A stretch of DNA of 64,000 nucleotides, taken from NCBI GenBank assembly GCA_005281725.1, contig SSBO01000012.1, forward strand, positions 1,099,911 to 1,163,910, in the 5' to 3' direction. This document shows, one piece after another, positions 63,131-64,000 of this stretch. The first letter of the stretch is position 1; each line of letters opens with the position of its first letter. The notes under the pieces were generated by a model. It was given only the letters and a program-made list of their open reading frames with translations, made no database searches and had not been told where the DNA came from. The DNA is from Wuchereria bancrofti (Eukaryota > Nematoda > Chromadorea > Rhabditida > Onchocercidae). A program made the position numbers and the translations under genes.

Positions 63131-64000
63131 TATGTTTGGAATATTCCCGAAAAATTGTTAATTGAATGTGAAAATTACAGATTGATAAATTACCAAAATA
63201 CCAAATAATTTTGCAAATATGATGAGTGAATTATGAGAAATGTTTTTGTCCTTTTTTTTCCTCTCATAAAATGACATACTGCCATAAAATTTGACCGAGA
63301 ATTCCTGTTAATTTAAGCAATCGCGAATTTAACCAACAAATCCTAACAGATGTCCACATTATCGACAATTTTCTTATAATACAATTGATTGAATGAAAAT
63401 ATTTCATTCTAATAGTTAGTATCAATCTAATAATCTAATAATTATCAATGATACTTACCTACTTTCTTATTTGTTTTTTAACTTATCTACTAGTAATTTA
63501 CTAGCAATTTACTGACAACCTTATCAATTCCTTTATCATGATTTCTTCCACTAATAGTTACCAGCTATTAGAGACAGAAAGCTTTCAGTCGGACAATCCG
63601 AATCGATGTTTTGAGGACAGTTAAAAAAAAATTTTCAATCTTCCTTTCTCATCCTCTTTCTCTCTCTCTCCCTTTCTCTCTCTTTCTCTCCCTCTATTCT
63701 GTTTTCATAAAACTTTAGGCTGTACAAGTAAATAAATTTACATACATAATTTTCCCTAGCTTACATTACTAAAATTTAGATGCAATGCTGATAAAGAATC
63801 ATAAATATGATAAGATTGATTTCTGGAAATTGTTTTTAATAATTTTAGTGAAAAGCTTATATCAACTTAAATATCATTGAAATAATATATTTTTAGCTGA
63901 ATTGCTTGCTTACTAATTGAGCTAATCAATAGTATTGCGCTAAAGTTATATGAGCGTATATACGTAGTGTTATATTTCTTTCATTCTTCCACTATTCAAT

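Larger units (their letters stand above)
56409..64000. other. 7.6-kb AT-rich region upstream of sestrin, no secure gene
   Basis: It should contain the sestrin promoter and probably its missing 5' exon or exons. A 26-base candidate first exon (56937-56912, - strand) and a weaker internal candidate near 57960-58018 were the only plausible fragments; neither aligns with known sestrin N-termini. The rest is A/T low complexity, GA/CT tracts and the repeats listed. The segments near 63330-63430 and 63580-63620 are less AT-rich but give no recognisable protein. Confidence 0.5.

Noticed and set aside
63580..63625. TTTCAG acceptor-like site followed by a short less AT-rich segment
   Set aside because: The frame closes after about ten codons and no donor follows; no protein similarity.
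1..64000. Mobile element genes, CRISPR arrays, rRNA or bacterial operons
   Set aside because: No transposase, reverse transcriptase or integrase motif, no regularly spaced direct repeats with unique spacers, and no rRNA-like sequence was seen; all firm genes are spliced animal genes.

Overview
The window looks like nuclear DNA from a nematode. It is very AT-rich, and its genes are broken into short exons whose introns mostly end in a pyrimidine run plus AG, the usual worm pattern (TTTTCAG or TTTTTAG). The four genes found all have Caenorhabditis counterparts. Long introns, abundant simple repeats and very low GC would suit a clade III (spirurid or filarial-type) worm, but the species cannot be fixed from this sequence.

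Layout. (1) On the + strand, 2.7-17.3 kb, is an NDX-1/NUDT18-type Nudix hydrolase in eight exons, the last one beyond a 10.6-kb intron. (2) 17.3-26.1 kb has no recognisable gene and several tandem and simple repeats. (3) On the + strand, 26.1-39.5 kb, is a complete Frizzled-family Wnt receptor in eight exons, with a 9.0-kb first intron. (4) 39.5-42.7 kb is the gap between two convergent genes and carries a degenerate minisatellite. (5) On the - strand, 49.7-42.7 kb, is a complete CED-12/ELMO gene in fifteen exons that join in phase. (6) On the - strand, 56.4-51.9 kb, is a sestrin gene with nine firm exons; its 5' end is unresolved. (7) 56.4-64.0 kb is AT-rich sequence with repeats and no secure exon.

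Functionally, Frizzled receives Wnt signals at the cell surface. CED-12 works with CED-5/DOCK to activate the Rac protein CED-10 in corpse engulfment and cell migration. Sestrin acts in amino-acid and stress sensing upstream of TORC1. The Nudix enzyme probably cleans up oxidised nucleoside diphosphates. Nothing indicates that the four form one pathway. Sestrin and ced-12 lie head-to-tail, but 2.1 kb apart.

Most notable: the Frizzled keeps a normal ten-cysteine ligand-binding domain but lacks the basic third intracellular loop and the KTxxxW motif used to couple to Dishevelled; the sestrin has a Trp-to-Met and a Leu-to-Tyr change in the leucine pocket and a Tyr-to-Phe change in the reductase site. 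Also notable are a compact self-complementary island in the Frizzled intron, a scattered family of CAGTAT-type repeats, and several long palindromes. I saw no transposase, reverse transcriptase, tRNA, rRNA or CRISPR array.
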